A stretch of DNA of 64,000 nt, taken from positions 33,451,885 through 33,515,884 of the forward strand of contig NC_084844.1 in the NCBI RefSeq assembly GCF_033115175.1. Reading direction: 5' to 3'. Numbering within the stretch: the first letter of the stretch is position 1; each line of letters begins with the position of its first letter. The notes beneath the pieces are model-generated. The model was not told the DNA's origin, did not search any database, and saw only the letters and a program-made list of their open reading frames with translations. Of this stretch, positions 10,661 through 22,725 are shown one piece after another. The translations under genes and the position numbers were made by a program. This DNA comes from Lepus europaeus (taxonomy: Eukaryota > Chordata > Mammalia > Lagomorpha > Leporidae).

Positions 10661-12969
10661 TCGCTCCTCTCTCGGCTCCTCTGCTCCCTCTGTTGAGCCA
10701 CAACCAAACTACATTCAACTCAATCATCCTCAAGACCTTTCTCCTCAAACACACCTAAGCAGATCTACTCCAAGAGAAGACAGGTGGAGGTATGAGGAAA
10801 TAAATGGAAAAGAAAGAAAATAAAGGAAATCCGGACGATAAAAGAACAGACACAAGGTGTTACAAATATCAGTCGAGAGGTGTTTCTGTTTCCCAGTTTC
10901 AGTGTCCATAAATGGCAACGAGCCAGAATGAAGTGACTCCCTGCTGCAGTACTTACTGACCCACTGCTGCTTGGGCCTGCTATCCCGGCAAGGGCTCAGT
11001 CCACTCTACTCACAGCTTTTCTTCAGCTCTCACCGACCGAAATGCAGTGGTTCTATGTAAACTGTGCCTGCACGGAGTTTTCAGGTCAGGTTGTTGCTGG
11101 AGGTCTGGAACCCATCTGTTATTTTCTTCTCACTTCTTTGGGAGGTGAAATGATATTCCTCCTAAGGTTGAGCCCTATATTCTCAATATAAGATTGCTAC
11201 TAAGTCTATGTCATAAATACAAGTAATGGGGTACAATACACCTAATGAGAAAAGTTGAGGCAAAAAGAAAATTAATTTTTGGCTAATATTTATATTCATA
11301 AATATTATCTTTCTAGTAAACCTGCTATTAGAAATAATGTGAAAGTTTCTAATGTTTCTGATACTTGAATTTTTCAAATCTATCAGATTATATTTGACTG
11401 TGGTCAGATATTTTATTTTTTAACTACTGCACATCTTTCAAAATTAAACAAATGAATGACACTGTGAATACAGATAACTCTATTGAAACATAACTTTAAA
11501 AATGGTTAGGATAGTAAAATTGTTTTTACTTTATGTACAAATGAACCTCTGCTTGATTTTCTACAAAATGTGGCTAATAACAACTGCACTGTAGGTTAGT
11601 TGTAAAGATTGATAGAATTCCTTAACAAAAAGTGTGAGTGATCCATTTATCTTGAACATTTTTCTCCTATAGGCTTATGAAGATGGTTTTAGAATTCTAG
11701 AGCTAATATCTGACCTAGATACATTCTTAGATAAATTCTTTGCACCTTTTCTCTCGTTTGGATCTTAAGGACATATTGTAATATAGACTTCTGGAAGCTC
11801 CTTCCCTAAAAGGTAGGGAGAACTCAAATTCTGCTAGAAAGAATTTTTAAAAATCTGATATGGTTTCTGTTTTTCATTTTATGTCTGTTGTATCATTGTA
11901 CCAGATAATGGAAAATACACTTTTATGTAGCACTTGTTGATGTAGAGATAGCTTTAAAGTTAAACTAAACAAAAAGTAGCCTTCAAATGGATTCTTTCTC
12001 ATTCATTTCTACTTGGAACTTGCAAAGAAATTAAAAGACCTAAACTTAACAGTCATACACGTTCTTAGTTGAAAGAAGGAAAACAGAAATGTGGCTGCCT
12101 TCTCTTGAGGAAACTCTGAGATTTGGGAGTGATAAAGTGTATCATGATCTTGAGACATGCAGGACCAGGGCAAACAGCTCTGTGTGCTCTGCCTCACTGA
12201 TATGCTTTGCTTATTTAGTTCACTAGAATTGACAAGCAAGAGACATTAGTCTCCAGCTTCAAAACTTTAGAATTATCCCTCAAGGTTGCTTTATCATCAC
12301 AGTTCCCCAGAGGTGTCAGAAAGATGCTATCACTACAGAAATGCAATCTCCACTACCTGATCTTGCACGTGAGACAGACCACACTTCAGGATCTACCTTC
12401 ACATCTGGATTAATTTACTTTAGATAATCTTTTCCCAAAAAACTAGGTTTCTGTGTAACATGTCTTCATTCAAGGGATATGAAAAAAAAAAATCAGGACA
12501 ATTTTTAAAAATGAGATTCTCTTGGGCCAGCACCATGGCATAGCAGGTAAAGCTGCCACTTGCAATGCTAGCATCTCATAAGGGCACTGGTTCAAGTACC
12601 AGTTGCTCCACTTCTGATCCAACTTCCTGTTAATTTGCCTGGGAAAGCAGCAGAAGATGGCTCAAGTCTTGGGCCCCTGCACCCACGTGGGAGATCTGGA
12701 AGAAGCTCCTGGCTTCCGATCAGCCCAGCTTTGGCCATTGTAGCCATCTGGGGAGTAAATCAGTGAATGGAAGATCTTTCTCACACTTTCTCCTTCTCTC
12801 TCTCTTTGTAATTCTTCCTTTCAAATAAACCAAATAAATTTTTTAAAAAAATCAGATTCTTTGAAAAGCAAAGTACATTATCTTCTGAATTTTACTATTA
12901 TTACAGTTCATAAAGATTGAGTTTTTTCTTGAAGACAAATCAAACAGTAAAAACAAAAAAGACAACAAG
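10661..12969. other. Spacer between HSF5 3' end and RNF43 promoter
   Basis: AT-rich sequence without a recognisable exon. It contains one type A C-SINE (12524-12850). The segment 10.66-11.1 kb next to the GC island is lower in repeats and could hold proximal regulatory sequence. No motif is clear enough to name. Confidence 0.5.
12524..12850 (+). repeat. C-SINE type A
   Basis: Head GGGCCAGCACCATGGCATAGCAGG, internal GTGGGAGATCTGG core, (CT) tract and AAATAAACCAAATAAA tail. It is flanked by an imperfect duplication of about 10 bp (AGATTCTCTT / CAGATTCTTT). Confidence 0.9.
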
Positions 12970-12987
12970 TCTAGTTGGAACACTCAC

Positions 12988-12993
12988 TTTATT
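12988..12993 (-). terminator. HSF5: Candidate HSF5 poly(A) signal AATAAA
   Basis: Canonical AATAAA on the minus strand 2.2 kb past the HSF5 stop, followed by GT/T-rich sequence (GTGAGTGTTCC, then CTTGTTGTCTTTTTTG) as expected downstream of a cleavage site. A second AATAAA near 13.1 kb is an alternative, so the exact 3' end is uncertain. Confidence 0.45.
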
Positions 12994-13669
12994 GTTGACT
13001 GATTGAAATTTATCGGTGCATAAGGTGCTGGAATACTGAGGTGCTAGTCAGGAAACTTGTTAGTAAATATCAGACCCTACTGACTAATTCACATGAGGAT
13101 TTTATTTTACCTTTTGCCATTTTGCCCAAGTCATTGATGACAGCTTTAATTGATAGGTATCAGGCATGTGAGTTTAGCAGGAGATCCAGCTCCTTGGTCT
13201 GCTGTATTCATGTATTAAAAAAAAAGTTTGGAAAGCTGATTATGGCATTTCATTAGTTAAGCCTTAAAACCACTGAAACCAAATCTATGCCAAGGTTCCT
13301 GCTTGACACATGTTCCTCAAAAGATATCATCAATTTCAACATTCATAAAGTCAAGAAAGGCAGATTGAAGGGAAAGAATATCACCTAAATAGTTTATCAG
13401 CTCTTCAACATGACAGAGAAAAGGCAAAGTTCCTTCATTAGGAAATTGGGTCTCCTCTTCACATACACTGCCAAAATATATAGTCTAGACAAAAGATACA
13501 GAAATCTTGATAATCTGTTCATCTTTTAAGCCTTGCTAATAAAGATGAATAAATGCCCATTACATGGACATCAACTGGTCTAATTGGACGGATCAGACAG
13601 GTCGATTTTCAGAACCTACATTCCTATTTAACTGAGTCACTGCAGACCAACACAGCGTTCACCTGTTTA

Positions 13670-13670
<1 letters not shown>

Positions 13671-13705
<35 letters not shown>
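13671..13705. repeat. A35/T35 homopolymer
   Basis: Thirty-five uninterrupted A on the plus strand. It does not sit at the end of any recognisable SINE, and lies inside the inferred HSF5 3' UTR, where it would read as U35. Confidence 0.9.
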
Positions 13706-13706
<1 letters not shown>

Positions 13707-15211
13707 AAAACCAGAAAAACAAAACAAAATGAAAACACAGATTTCGGTTAACACATTCAGGGTTTGACATCATTGGGAAGGCACAATGCAGTTTAAGAAA
13801 TGACCTGTTAACTCACAATAGCTGGCACAATAAAGTCATGTCACCAAGTGCCTCTTCTTTTTCATTGCTTACATATTCCTAGGCTTTCCTTTTGTTTCTG
13901 CAGTGCTTATTAGGAAAACTGAGGCACAATCCAGTAAGAAAGTTACAGTCAATTTAAAAGACTTTAAATCAAAAAATTTCTTGCTGTCATTGGGTGAGCA
14001 AGTAGGAATCAACCACAGAAACTGGATATCCAAGATGCACGCCTCTCCCAAACAACAGCCCCACAATCTCACTACTCAAATTCAAAATCTTATCGAAAGG
14101 ATAAAGAAAAAAATGTTACAGTCTATCCCACTATCCAAAATTCTCTCAGAAGCTTAAACTAACTACAAACTATTAAAAAAAATTAGAGACATAGCTTGTG
14201 CCAAATGACTGCTAATCAGTTTTCCCCAAAATCTGCACACAAAACCTTATGTAGGAGAGGATTTTATACTGAGTATAAAAATCCAAAATAAGAAAACACT
14301 GTTAAATTCTTAATGTTTTTGTTTACACATTGTACATTTGCCCTTTGAAATAAAAATATTACGTATCTTAATCCTTCTATCCTGTAATATTGATAAAAAT
14401 ATAAAGTTTTAGAACCATTAACAATACCAGCATTTATAAATACAGCTATATTAAACAAGTTAAATTTTTTTTTACATTTAAGTAAGTGACATATTAACAA
14501 ACTTTACCATTTACGACAATGTTTCAATAAAATTAAAGAAAGATATGAAAATAGAAGAATGCTCCCATTAATATAAAAGAATCGGGAGCTGTTAAATGTG
14601 ATGGATAGTTCAAATCCGGGCGCCTTGCTCTTGAAACAGAATGCTGGGTTAGGAAATAAGAGAATTTCCTGGTTAATCAGTCAGAAAATTAGCTCTTTCC
14701 CAGAGTTTCTTCCCTAGAGTTTCTGAGCCATTTAGAACTGTGATCTTGGTGACCTCATGTGTCTGTTTCTCACACAGTCCTCTCTGAAAGGATCCCACTG
14801 TGACTTGAAGCAGAGACTGAACTCCCCGGGAGCTGTGCTGACTGCAGTTTGAGTGGCAACACAAGTCAGCACACACACACATTGCTCTCCAGTACCGTAG
14901 ATGCAGCAGTTTTCAAACGCTTCTTGACCATAACAGAAGGCCAGGACTTTTCATTTGGAAGGGATCTGGGCAGCAAAAAAACATGGCTGCAAGATGTTTA
15001 GTAGTTTGTCAAGGTAAATTATCTGAACTGAACAGCTGTAGTAAATACCAAATTCCCAATTCTCAATGAACAAAACTCTCAATTAACAAAACAAAAAAAA
15101 TACTTTCTTTTCCTTAACAGAACTGAAAAAAATCCCAACAGTGTGTCATGTGCTAGGCTAGTCTGCCTCCAGCTATAGCGTGTGCACAATGTCACATTCG
15201 TCACCCATTCC

Positions 15212-15282
15212 TCACTCTTTTAATTCTTCTTCCTTTGGAAAGTGCTCCTGCTTGCAGGCCACGTCCACCAGCAGATGAAGAT
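15212..15282 (-). CDS. HSF5: HSF5 terminal coding exon (C-terminus and stop)
   Basis: The exon is preceded by a good acceptor (TCCTTTTTTTTTAG at 15283 and above). Its first two bases AT complete the codon begun by the G ending the previous exon, giving Asp. It then encodes 22 residues, LHLLVDVACKQEHF followed by PKEEELKE, and ends with TGA at 15214-15212. This matches the human HSF5 C-terminus as I remember it. The 71-bp coding part is followed directly by the 3' UTR. The C-terminus is a short hydrophobic patch and an acidic/lysine-rich tail with no named domain. The exon is 24.6 kb from its upstream neighbour. Confidence 0.92.
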
Positions 15283-15548
15283 CTAAAAAAAAAGGATTGT
15301 TTACTCACTCTTAGCCTCTCAGACCATAGAGTTCTAAGTCTTCAGGTGGGAAGAGTAAGTTGTCTATGTCACACCTGCAGAATTCACTCTAAAGTTATAT
15401 TGTCCTATCAGATTCTCAATTTCAAGGCATTTCTATGATATTCCTAAAGCACATGATGCAGCACTGTTGTTAACCCAAAGAGATCAACAAGGTTAAGCAT
15501 TCTCCTTTTCAGCAGTATAGCCAAGCTCCTTTCCATTTTAATTACCTT

Positions 15549-15829
15549 CTAAAAAATTATTTATTTATTTGAAAGGCAGTTAGAAAAAGAGAGAGTGAGA
15601 GATCTTGTATCCACTGGTTCACTCCCCAAATAGCCACAACAGCTAGGGCTGGGCCAAGCTGAAACCAGGAGCTTCTTCCAGGTCTTCTATGTGGGTGCCA
15701 GGGGTCTAAGTTCTTGGGTCATCCTCTGCTGCCTTCCCAGGCACCGAGCTGGATCAGAAGTGAACCTGAGCCCATATGGAATCCCAGCACTGTAGGTCCT
15801 GGCTTTAACTTAGCCATAGTACCAGCCCC
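15549..15829 (-). repeat. C-SINE type A
   Basis: Reverse orientation (TTATTTATTTATTTGAAAGG at left, ACCAGCCCC at right). Perfect 9-bp duplication AATTACCTT at 15540-15548 and 15830-15838. Confidence 0.93.
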
Positions 15830-16407
15830 AATTACCTTTTATTATAAATGAAAAGGTAAGGAAAACTGTCAGAGATCAAAGTGAAATATATACACATGAA
15901 AGAAAATTCCTTTCCACCATGCTATAAGCATAGATGGGTGGGTGGTGGGAATATGAAAAGGTAATGTCTGAAGAAAAGCAATGTTAAAATAAGTAATCAC
16001 TACTGTTCCTCAAGTTGTCTGCCTCCATAAAATCCCCACTTACTAATACAGCAGGTCTCTTGTGAAAATACCCAGCTGAGCAGTCTTTTAAAAGAAGGAA
16101 TTTGCTCAAGATTCAGAGTGCTTCATCAACAAGGGAAAGAAGTGGAACATGAACTCACATACCAGGTTCTGTAATACAAAAGAGCTAAGATCATGGATAG
16201 AAGTACAGTTAACAGGCTTACACAAGAAACACAAGCAGCAAGAACGGATCCTATATGGCTTAGAGTTCATCTAATTAGTTTGCAACTTCTAGAACAACAT
16301 GACCAGAGCGCCTTTTTAGTTTGGCTTTGAAGCTTACACTTTTGCCCTGGCATTTTGAAGTTAACCTAACGTATGCAGCATGAGCCCTCCTTCCCTCCTT
16401 TCCCTTT

Positions 16408-16490
16408 ATTCCTTCTGTCCTTCCTGCTTGCTTGCCTGCCTACCAGCCTGCCTGTCTGCCTTTCTCTCTCTCTCTCTCCTCTCTCCTGAT
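16408..16490 (+). repeat. Pyrimidine-rich simple sequence
   Basis: TTCC/TGCC-type repeats (CTTGCTTGCCTGCCTACC) passing into (CT)n, directly beside the next SINE. Confidence 0.8.
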
Positions 16491-16798
16491 TTGTTTATTT
16501 GAAAGGCAGAGTTACAGAGAGAGAGAGAAAAGGAGACACACACAGAGATCTTCCAACTGCTGGTTCATTCCCCAAATGCCTGCAACTGCCGGAGCTGGGA
16601 TGATCCGAAACCAGGAGTTTCTTCCAGGTCTCCCAAGTAGGTGTAAGGGCCCAGCACCTGGGCCATCTTCCACTGCTTTCCCACACATATTAGCAGGAAG
16701 CTGGATTGGAAGTGGAGCAGCTGGGAATCAAATCATTGCTCATATAGAATACAGGCGTCACGAGATGGCTTTACCCACCATGCCACAGTGCAAGTCCC
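16491..16798 (-). repeat. C-SINE type A
   Basis: Reverse orientation, TTTGTTTATTTGAAAGGC at left, CCATGCCACAGTGCAAG at right. The right flank repeats CTCTCTC of the left flank. Confidence 0.88.
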
Positions 16799-16829
16799 CT
16801 CTCTCATTCTTTTTAAAGGAAAAATGACA

Positions 16830-17141
16830 CACACACACACACACATACACAGACAGAAAAAGAGCACAAAAGAGAGATCATTCATCCTCTAGTTCATTCC
16901 CCAAATGTCCACAATAGTCAGTTCTGGGCCAGGCTGAAGCTAGGAGCCAGGAACTTCGTCCACGTCTCCCACATGAATGGAAGTGGCCCAAGCACTTGGG
17001 CCATCCTCTGTGCCTTCTCAGTTGTATCAGCAGGAAGCTGGATCAGAAGCAGAGAAGCCGGGATGCAAACCAGCACTCCAATATGGGATGCTGGTATCAC
17101 AAGCAGCGGCTTCTAACCTGTTGTACCACAATACCAGCCCT
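16830..17141 (-). repeat. C-SINE type A with (CA)n at its tail side
   Basis: Reverse orientation. (CA)9 at 16829-16846 replaces the usual A/T tail. The head end is GTTGTACCACAATACCAGCCC. Confidence 0.85.
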
Positions 17142-17489
17142 CTTCTCTCTACTTTTTAAGGTTTATCCCTTTATTCTAGACATACAGAAACTTCTGTTGC
17201 TATGTTTCTGGAACACAGCCATAGGCAAGACCAATCCACAGCCTTGGCAGAGTAGCTGTTTCAAATAAAAAGGAATACTATTATCATCTTTGAGAAAATC
17301 TACAAAGCATCAGACCAGTATATAATTTTTGTCATATTTTGTAAAAGGTAAACTAGTCACTAGAGGCAGGTGCTCTCATTAAAGTACAACCTATGAAATA
17401 CATAAAGAACAAATAATTCATCCAGATATGCATCTTGCATAGGGAAAAGGGACTACCAGCTTATCAGTGAACATTGGCTGCCTGTATAC

Positions 17490-17950
17490 CCGTAATCATG
17501 GCAGCATCTTTCACACTAACAAAAGGTGGAAGCAACACAAGTGCTTATCAACAAACAAATGGACAAAATGTGGCATATTTACCTACACTGGAATATCAAT
17601 TGGCCTTAAAAAGGAAGTTTTTATTTTGATACACACTACAACATAAATGAGCCTTGAAGATACTATACACCTTTAAGATGTAGTCACAAAAGTAAAAATA
17701 TTATATGATTCCACTTATTTGGGGATATCTAAGAAGTTCAATTCACAAAAAGTGGAATGGTGGCTGCAAAGTCAGAGGAGAGGCGTTATTTGATACGCAT
17801 GGAGTTTCAGTTTGGGAAGATGATATAATTTTGTTTTTGGATAGTGGTGACAGTTGCACAAATGTGAATATACTTAACAATCCTGAAGTGTGTAGTTAAA
17901 ATGGTTAATATGGTAAATTTTATGTTATATGTTTTACCAGAAATGACTTA
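17490..17950 (+). repeat. L1 3' region fragment
   Basis: Contains typical L1M-like 3' sequence: AAAAGGTGGAAGCAACAC, ATATGATTCCACTTATTTGG, GTAAATTTTATGTTATATG, near the 3' end of L1. Confidence 0.8.
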
Positions 17951-18355
17951 TGTACAGTTTAAATAATAATAGTAATAATAACACTAATATATTTATGTAA
18001 CACCTTTTTCTCAAGTAGCTAACATGCATTAATACAAGGTAATCTAATTAATTCTAAGGAATAAGTAGGTAACTAGAAGGAAGAAATTCTAAGCTGTATG
18101 GCTAATATAAAGCCAATGATTTCTAAACTTTGCTGCATATTGAAATCATTTGGGGATCTTTCCCAAAAAATACTGATACCTGGGGCCACCTCCAGACATT
18201 CTGATCTAACTGGTAGAGTGCGACCTAAGCATCTGGATTTTTGTAAGCTGACCAGAAGACAGAAGAGTAACACCTTATTTGATCAGTTTCTAAATACCTC
18301 AGCTCCATAGCAAAACAAGGATAGGCCACACTGTAACAGAAAATATTACAATAAG

Positions 18356-18592
18356 AGGCTGGCTCTGAGGTTCAGCGGGTTAGCTCACTGTTTGCAATGC
18401 TGATGATCCATATCTGAGTGCTGATTCAAATCCCAACTGCTCTGCTTCTGATCTAGCTTTCTGCTAATGTGCTTGGGAAGGCAGTGGAAGATGGCCCACG
18501 CACTTAGCTCTCTGCCACCTATGTGAGAGAATGGATAGAGTTCCTGGCTCCAGGGTTGAGTATGACACAGTCTCAGCTGTTACAGCCAGTTT
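18356..18592 (+). repeat. Old C-SINE, tail-less, joined tail-to-tail to the next SINE
   Basis: Head GGCTGGCTCTGAGGTTCAGC, body GGGAAGGCAGTGGAAGATGG. It stops at TTTGCCTTTC without an A-tail and meets a minus-strand SINE. Confidence 0.82.
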
Positions 18593-18595
18593 GCC

Positions 18596-18922
18596 TTTCT
18601 GAAAGGCAGAGTTAGAGAGAGAGAGAGAGAGAGAGGGAGGGAGACGAGCAGGGAGGGAGAGACAGATCTTCCACATGCTGGTTTACTCCCCAAATGGCTG
18701 TAATAGTTGGGGTTGGGCCAGCCAAAGCCAGGAGCCTGGAACTCCACCCAGGTCTTCCACATGGGTAGCAGGGGCCCAAATACTAAGCATCTTCCACTGC
18801 TTTCCCAGCAGCATTAGCAGGGAGATGGATTGGAAGTGGAGTAGCTGGGACTTAAAGCCATGCTTACATGGGATACGAGCATCACAGACATCAGCTTAAA
18901 CAACTGTGCCACAACATGGGCC
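18596..18922 (-). repeat. C-SINE type A
   Basis: Begins at GAAAGGCAGAGTTAGAG and ends GCCACAACATGGGCC. The A-rich tail is missing at the junction with the preceding plus-strand copy. Confidence 0.88.
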
Positions 18923-20157
18923 ACATAAATCTTTACAATAAGATTTTGGGATATAAACATACCTAGCTGTAATCTACTTTAAAAGCAAAGTAGGAATTCT
19001 TCATAATGACAAAGATAAAGACTATTAAAGCAACTACAGATTTCATATGGGGAGGTACACTGAAGAACAGCAGCAACAAATCCCCTGACCTTTAATAACT
19101 AAGCTTTAAAATAGCATTTGGCAATACCTTCTAATAATGAGCATCTAAACATAATAATTTTATTAAAGTGAGCTTCCTTCCTTAACAAAGCTGCCAATAA
19201 AGGAATTATAGAGTACAGAAATCAATAAAAATAAAAACAAAACAAAAAACCAAAAATAAGAGTATTGCATCCATGTGTTTGGGAATGTTAATTCCTACTA
19301 AGTGCACCCTCTAGAGTTTTAGAGATACAACTACAATGAAATCTGATCTATAATCCAATAGCTACAAACTGGGGAGTCTTTTCTGTAGGAATGAATTGAA
19401 CCTTATTCTTACATTCAGTTTCCCTTGACCAAACACCCATCAGAACATAAAAGTACAGCTTTCACAATGAGATTAATATCTGGATTCATTCAGTTTAAGA
19501 TAATAGCACTACAGAAATTAGAGGAACAAAAATGAGTCTAACAGTTTTTACCTCTTGGTATTACTGATCCAAGAGGTATTTCCTTAAGTCAACATGTGTT
19601 CAAAAGGCCCACACAAAGCATGCCAATCACTCTGATCAACAGCTTCTTTCTAATAAAATACACATCAGTAAAGTCTCTATAGTTTGGATACATAATCAAC
19701 TTTAAGTCTTCTAAAAAAAAAAGCAAAAGAAGCTTGAAGTGCGAGATGTCTCTACTTAACACAGGGTAATAACATTTTTAAAATAATTACAGAATGACAT
19801 TGGTTGACTCTTCATTATAAGATGCTCCTGTTTAATGGGATATTGAACAATATAATAATATTCCAACAGTTTCTAGGTTCACAGTATTTCAGAATTTGGA
19901 AGTCTTTTGCAGTGAATTGAACCTTATTGATGGGACATAATAACAATGAGTTCAAATTTAAGTGGTATTTTAGGATGTTTATAATTGGTTCCTATCATTA
20001 ATACTTTAACTGGAACTCAGTATCTATCAAAATACTATTCTGTTTTGAGCTCTTCCAACAATGAGCACCTCCCTATTCCATTAAGGACCTCTTTGGCCAC
20101 CAATGATAAAAATGTGAAAAGATCAGAAGCTAAGAACAAGGAATTAGATTTCTAATA

Positions 20158-20496
20158 CAGAGTTAGCAAACTTTTTCTGTATATAGCCAGATATGAAATA
20201 TTTTACGTTTTATAGGCCTTATAGTCCTCGTGCAATTGCTCAGATCTGCAACTGCAGCATGAAAGCAAACAGAAAATATGTAAGCAAATGGGTGTGACAG
20301 TGTCACAATAAACATTTATTATGGACATGGAAATATAAATTTCATATAATTTTCATGTGCCATGAAATACTCTTTTGATTTTCCCTTAACAATTAATAAA
20401 ATTTTCAAATATAAAACCCATGTTTAACTTGCAAGCCATATGCAATATAGGCGGAGAGCTAAATTGCATCTATAGGTCATTGTTTACCAACCTCTG
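20158..20496 (+). mobile_element. hAT-type non-autonomous DNA transposon (339 bp)
   Basis: Inverted ends CAGAGTTAGCAAAC at left and GTTTACCAACCTCTG at right, internal motif ATGAAATATTTTACGTTTTATAGGCC. Exact 8-bp target duplication TTCTAATA at 20150-20157 and 20497-20504, the hAT hallmark. It is an old MER/Charlie-like mammalian element; the exact family name was not checked. Confidence 0.85.
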
Positions 20497-20773
20497 TTCT
20501 AATAACAGACACTAGGGGTACAATCAAAAGATATTTAAACAAATCAGAAAAAAGTCATCAAGTTGAAACTGTCGTAATAGTTCTGAAAAATTATCTTCTC
20601 CAAAGAAGATATACAATTTGCCAACAAGCACAAGCACAGGAAAACATTAGTCATCACAGAAGTGCAAATCAAAACCACACTGAGGTACCACTTCACACTG
20701 CTAGGATGGTTCTAATAACAATTTTAAAATGGAAAATAAGTGCTAGCAAGGATGTAGAGAAATTGAAACTCTT

Positions 20774-21103
20774 TTTTTTTTTTTTTAACAGGCAGAGTGG
20801 ATAGTGAGAGAGAGAGACAGAGAGAAAGGTTTTCCTTTTTGCCGTTGGTTCACCCTCCAATGGCCGCTGAGGCCTGTGCATCGCGCTGATCCAAAGCCAG
20901 GAGCCAGGTACTTCTCCTGGTCTCCCACGTGGGTGCAGGGCCCAAGCACTTGGGCCATCCTCCACTGCCTTCCCGGGCCATAGCAGAGAGCTGGCCTGGA
21001 AGAGGGGCAACCGGGATAGAATCCAGCGCCCCAACCGGGACTAGAACCCAGTATGCCGGCGCCGCAAGGCGGAGGATTAGCCTGTTAAGCCACAGCGCCG
21101 GCT
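20774..21103 (-). repeat. C-SINE type B
   Basis: Poly(T) at left, GGCGCCGCAAGGCGGAGG near the right. 17-bp duplication (20757-20773 / 21104-21120) with one mismatch. Confidence 0.95.
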
Positions 21104-21196
21104 GAGAAACTGAAACTCTTGTACATTCCTGGTACGCATATAAGAGTTCAGCCATTATGGAAAACAGTTTAGTGGCACCTCAAAAACTTAAACATA

Positions 21197-21530
21197 GGAG
21201 CTGGCATTATGGCATAGGGGTAAAGCCATAGCCTGCGACACCAGCATCCCATATGGGCACCAATTCCAGTCCTGGACACTCCACTTCCAATCCAGTGCCC
21301 TGCTAATGTGCCTGGGAAAGCAGCAGAGGATGACCCAAATGCCTGGGTCCCTACAACCACGTGGGAGATCCAGATGAAGCTCCTGGCTCCTGGTTTCAGT
21401 CTGGCCCAGCCTGGCCATTGCAGCCATTTAAGGAATGAACCAGCAGATGGAAGATTTCTCTCTCTCTCTCTGCTCTCTTATTCTGCCTTTCAAATAAATA
21501 AAATAAATTTTTAAAATAACAAAAAAAAGC
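21197..21530 (+). repeat. C-SINE type A
   Basis: GGAGCTGGCATTATGGCATAG head; tail AAATAAATAAAATAAAT. Inserted in the L1 segment at the AAACATAGAATTACC position. Confidence 0.92.
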
Positions 21531-21797
21531 ATAGAATTACCATATGACCCAGCAATTCTTAGGCATTCACCCAAAAGAAGTGAAAATAGATACTTAAATA
21601 AATACTTGTACATCAATGTTCATGGCAGCATTATTCACAATGGGTAGAAGGTAGAAATAGCTCAAATGTCCATCGCTGGATAAATGAATAAACAAACTGT
21701 AGTACATACATTGTAACATAATATTATTCAAGCACAACAAGTAATGAAGTATAGATACACATGCTACAGTGTGGATAAACTTCAAAAACACTATGCT

Positions 21798-22130
21798 GGC
21801 AAGAGAATTGTGGTGAAACATGTTAAGTCATTGCTTGCAACACCTGCATCCCATACTGAAGTACCTGGTCTGAATCCTGGCTAATCCACCTTTCCAATCC
21901 AAATTCTTGCTAATGTGCGTGGGAGGCAGCAGACGGTGACCCAAGTTCTTGGGTTCCTGCCACCCATATAGGGGACCCAGATGGAGTTCCTAGCTCCTGG
22001 TTTCAGCCTGGCTTAGCCCTGGCTATTGTGGGCATTTGGGGAGTATACCAATGGATGGAAGATATCTCTGTTCTGTCTTTCCCTCTTTATCTGCCTTTCA
22101 AACAAATAAACAAAAATATTAAAAAAAAAA
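21798..22130 (+). repeat. C-SINE, older intermediate type
   Basis: GGCAAGAGAATTGTGGTG head and GGGAGGCAGCAGACGGTGA core. ACACTATGCT is duplicated on both sides inside L1. Confidence 0.88.
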
Positions 22131-22411
22131 ACAACAACACTATGCTAAGTGAAATATATCAGACAAAATAGGTCTCATACTGTATGGCTTCATTTCTGAT
22201 ATATTCAGAACAGGTAAATCCAGAGACAGGAAAGAAGATTTGGGAATAAGTGCTTAATTATTACAGTATTTTCTCTTGGGGTGATGAAAATGTTTTGAAA
22301 GTAGATAGAAATGGAGATTATATATCATTCTGAACATACTCTCTGTCCCTGTGAATTGTTCACTTAAAATGGGTTATGTTAGATTAATTCCACTTCTAAA
22401 AAGTTATCTTT

Positions 22412-22725
22412 ACTGGGGGCAGCGCTGGTGGCTCAGTAGGTTAAAGCCGCGGCTTGCAGCACCGGCATCCCCTAGGGGCGCTGGTTCAAGTCCCATCAGC
22501 TCCCTGCTAATGGGCCTAGGAAGGTAGTCGAGGATGGCCCAAGTGCTTGGGTCTCTGCACCAGCGTGGGAGATCTGGATGAAGCTCCTGGCTCCTGGCTT
22601 TGGCCTGGCCCAGCCCCAGTCGTTGCAGCCATTTGGGGAGTAAACCAGCAGATGGAGGATTCTCTTTCTCTCTGTTTCTCCCTCTCCCTCTCTCTAACTC
22701 TGCCTATCCAATAAATAAATCTTCA
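22412..22725 (+). repeat. C-SINE type A
   Basis: GGGGGCAGCGCTGGTGGCTC head, AATAAATAAATCTTC tail. Perfect 14-bp duplication AAAAAGTTATCTTT at 22398-22411 and 22726-22739. Confidence 0.94.

Larger units (their letters stand above)
12970..15211 (-). other. HSF5: HSF5 3' UTR
   Basis: Sequence from the base after the HSF5 TGA to the candidate poly(A) signal. It is AU-rich, free of C-SINEs over about 2.2 kb, and includes a 35-base homopolymer (A on plus, T in the transcript) at 13671-13705. Short plus-strand reading frames here are antisense chance frames. The extent is inferred from the poly(A) signal and lack of other exons. Confidence 0.5.
20530..22400 (+). repeat. L1 3' region, interrupted by three SINEs
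   Basis: CCAAAGAAGATATACAATTTG, GCAAATCAAAACCACACTG, ACCATATGACCCAGCAATTC, TTCATGGCAGCATTATTCAC and CTATGCTAAGTGAAATATATC appear in L1 order. Interruptions: 20774-21103, 21197-21530, 21798-22130. Confidence 0.85.

Noticed and set aside
13903..14157. 84-codon plus-strand frame
   Set aside because: Antisense to the HSF5 3' UTR, no similarity or splice signals recognised.
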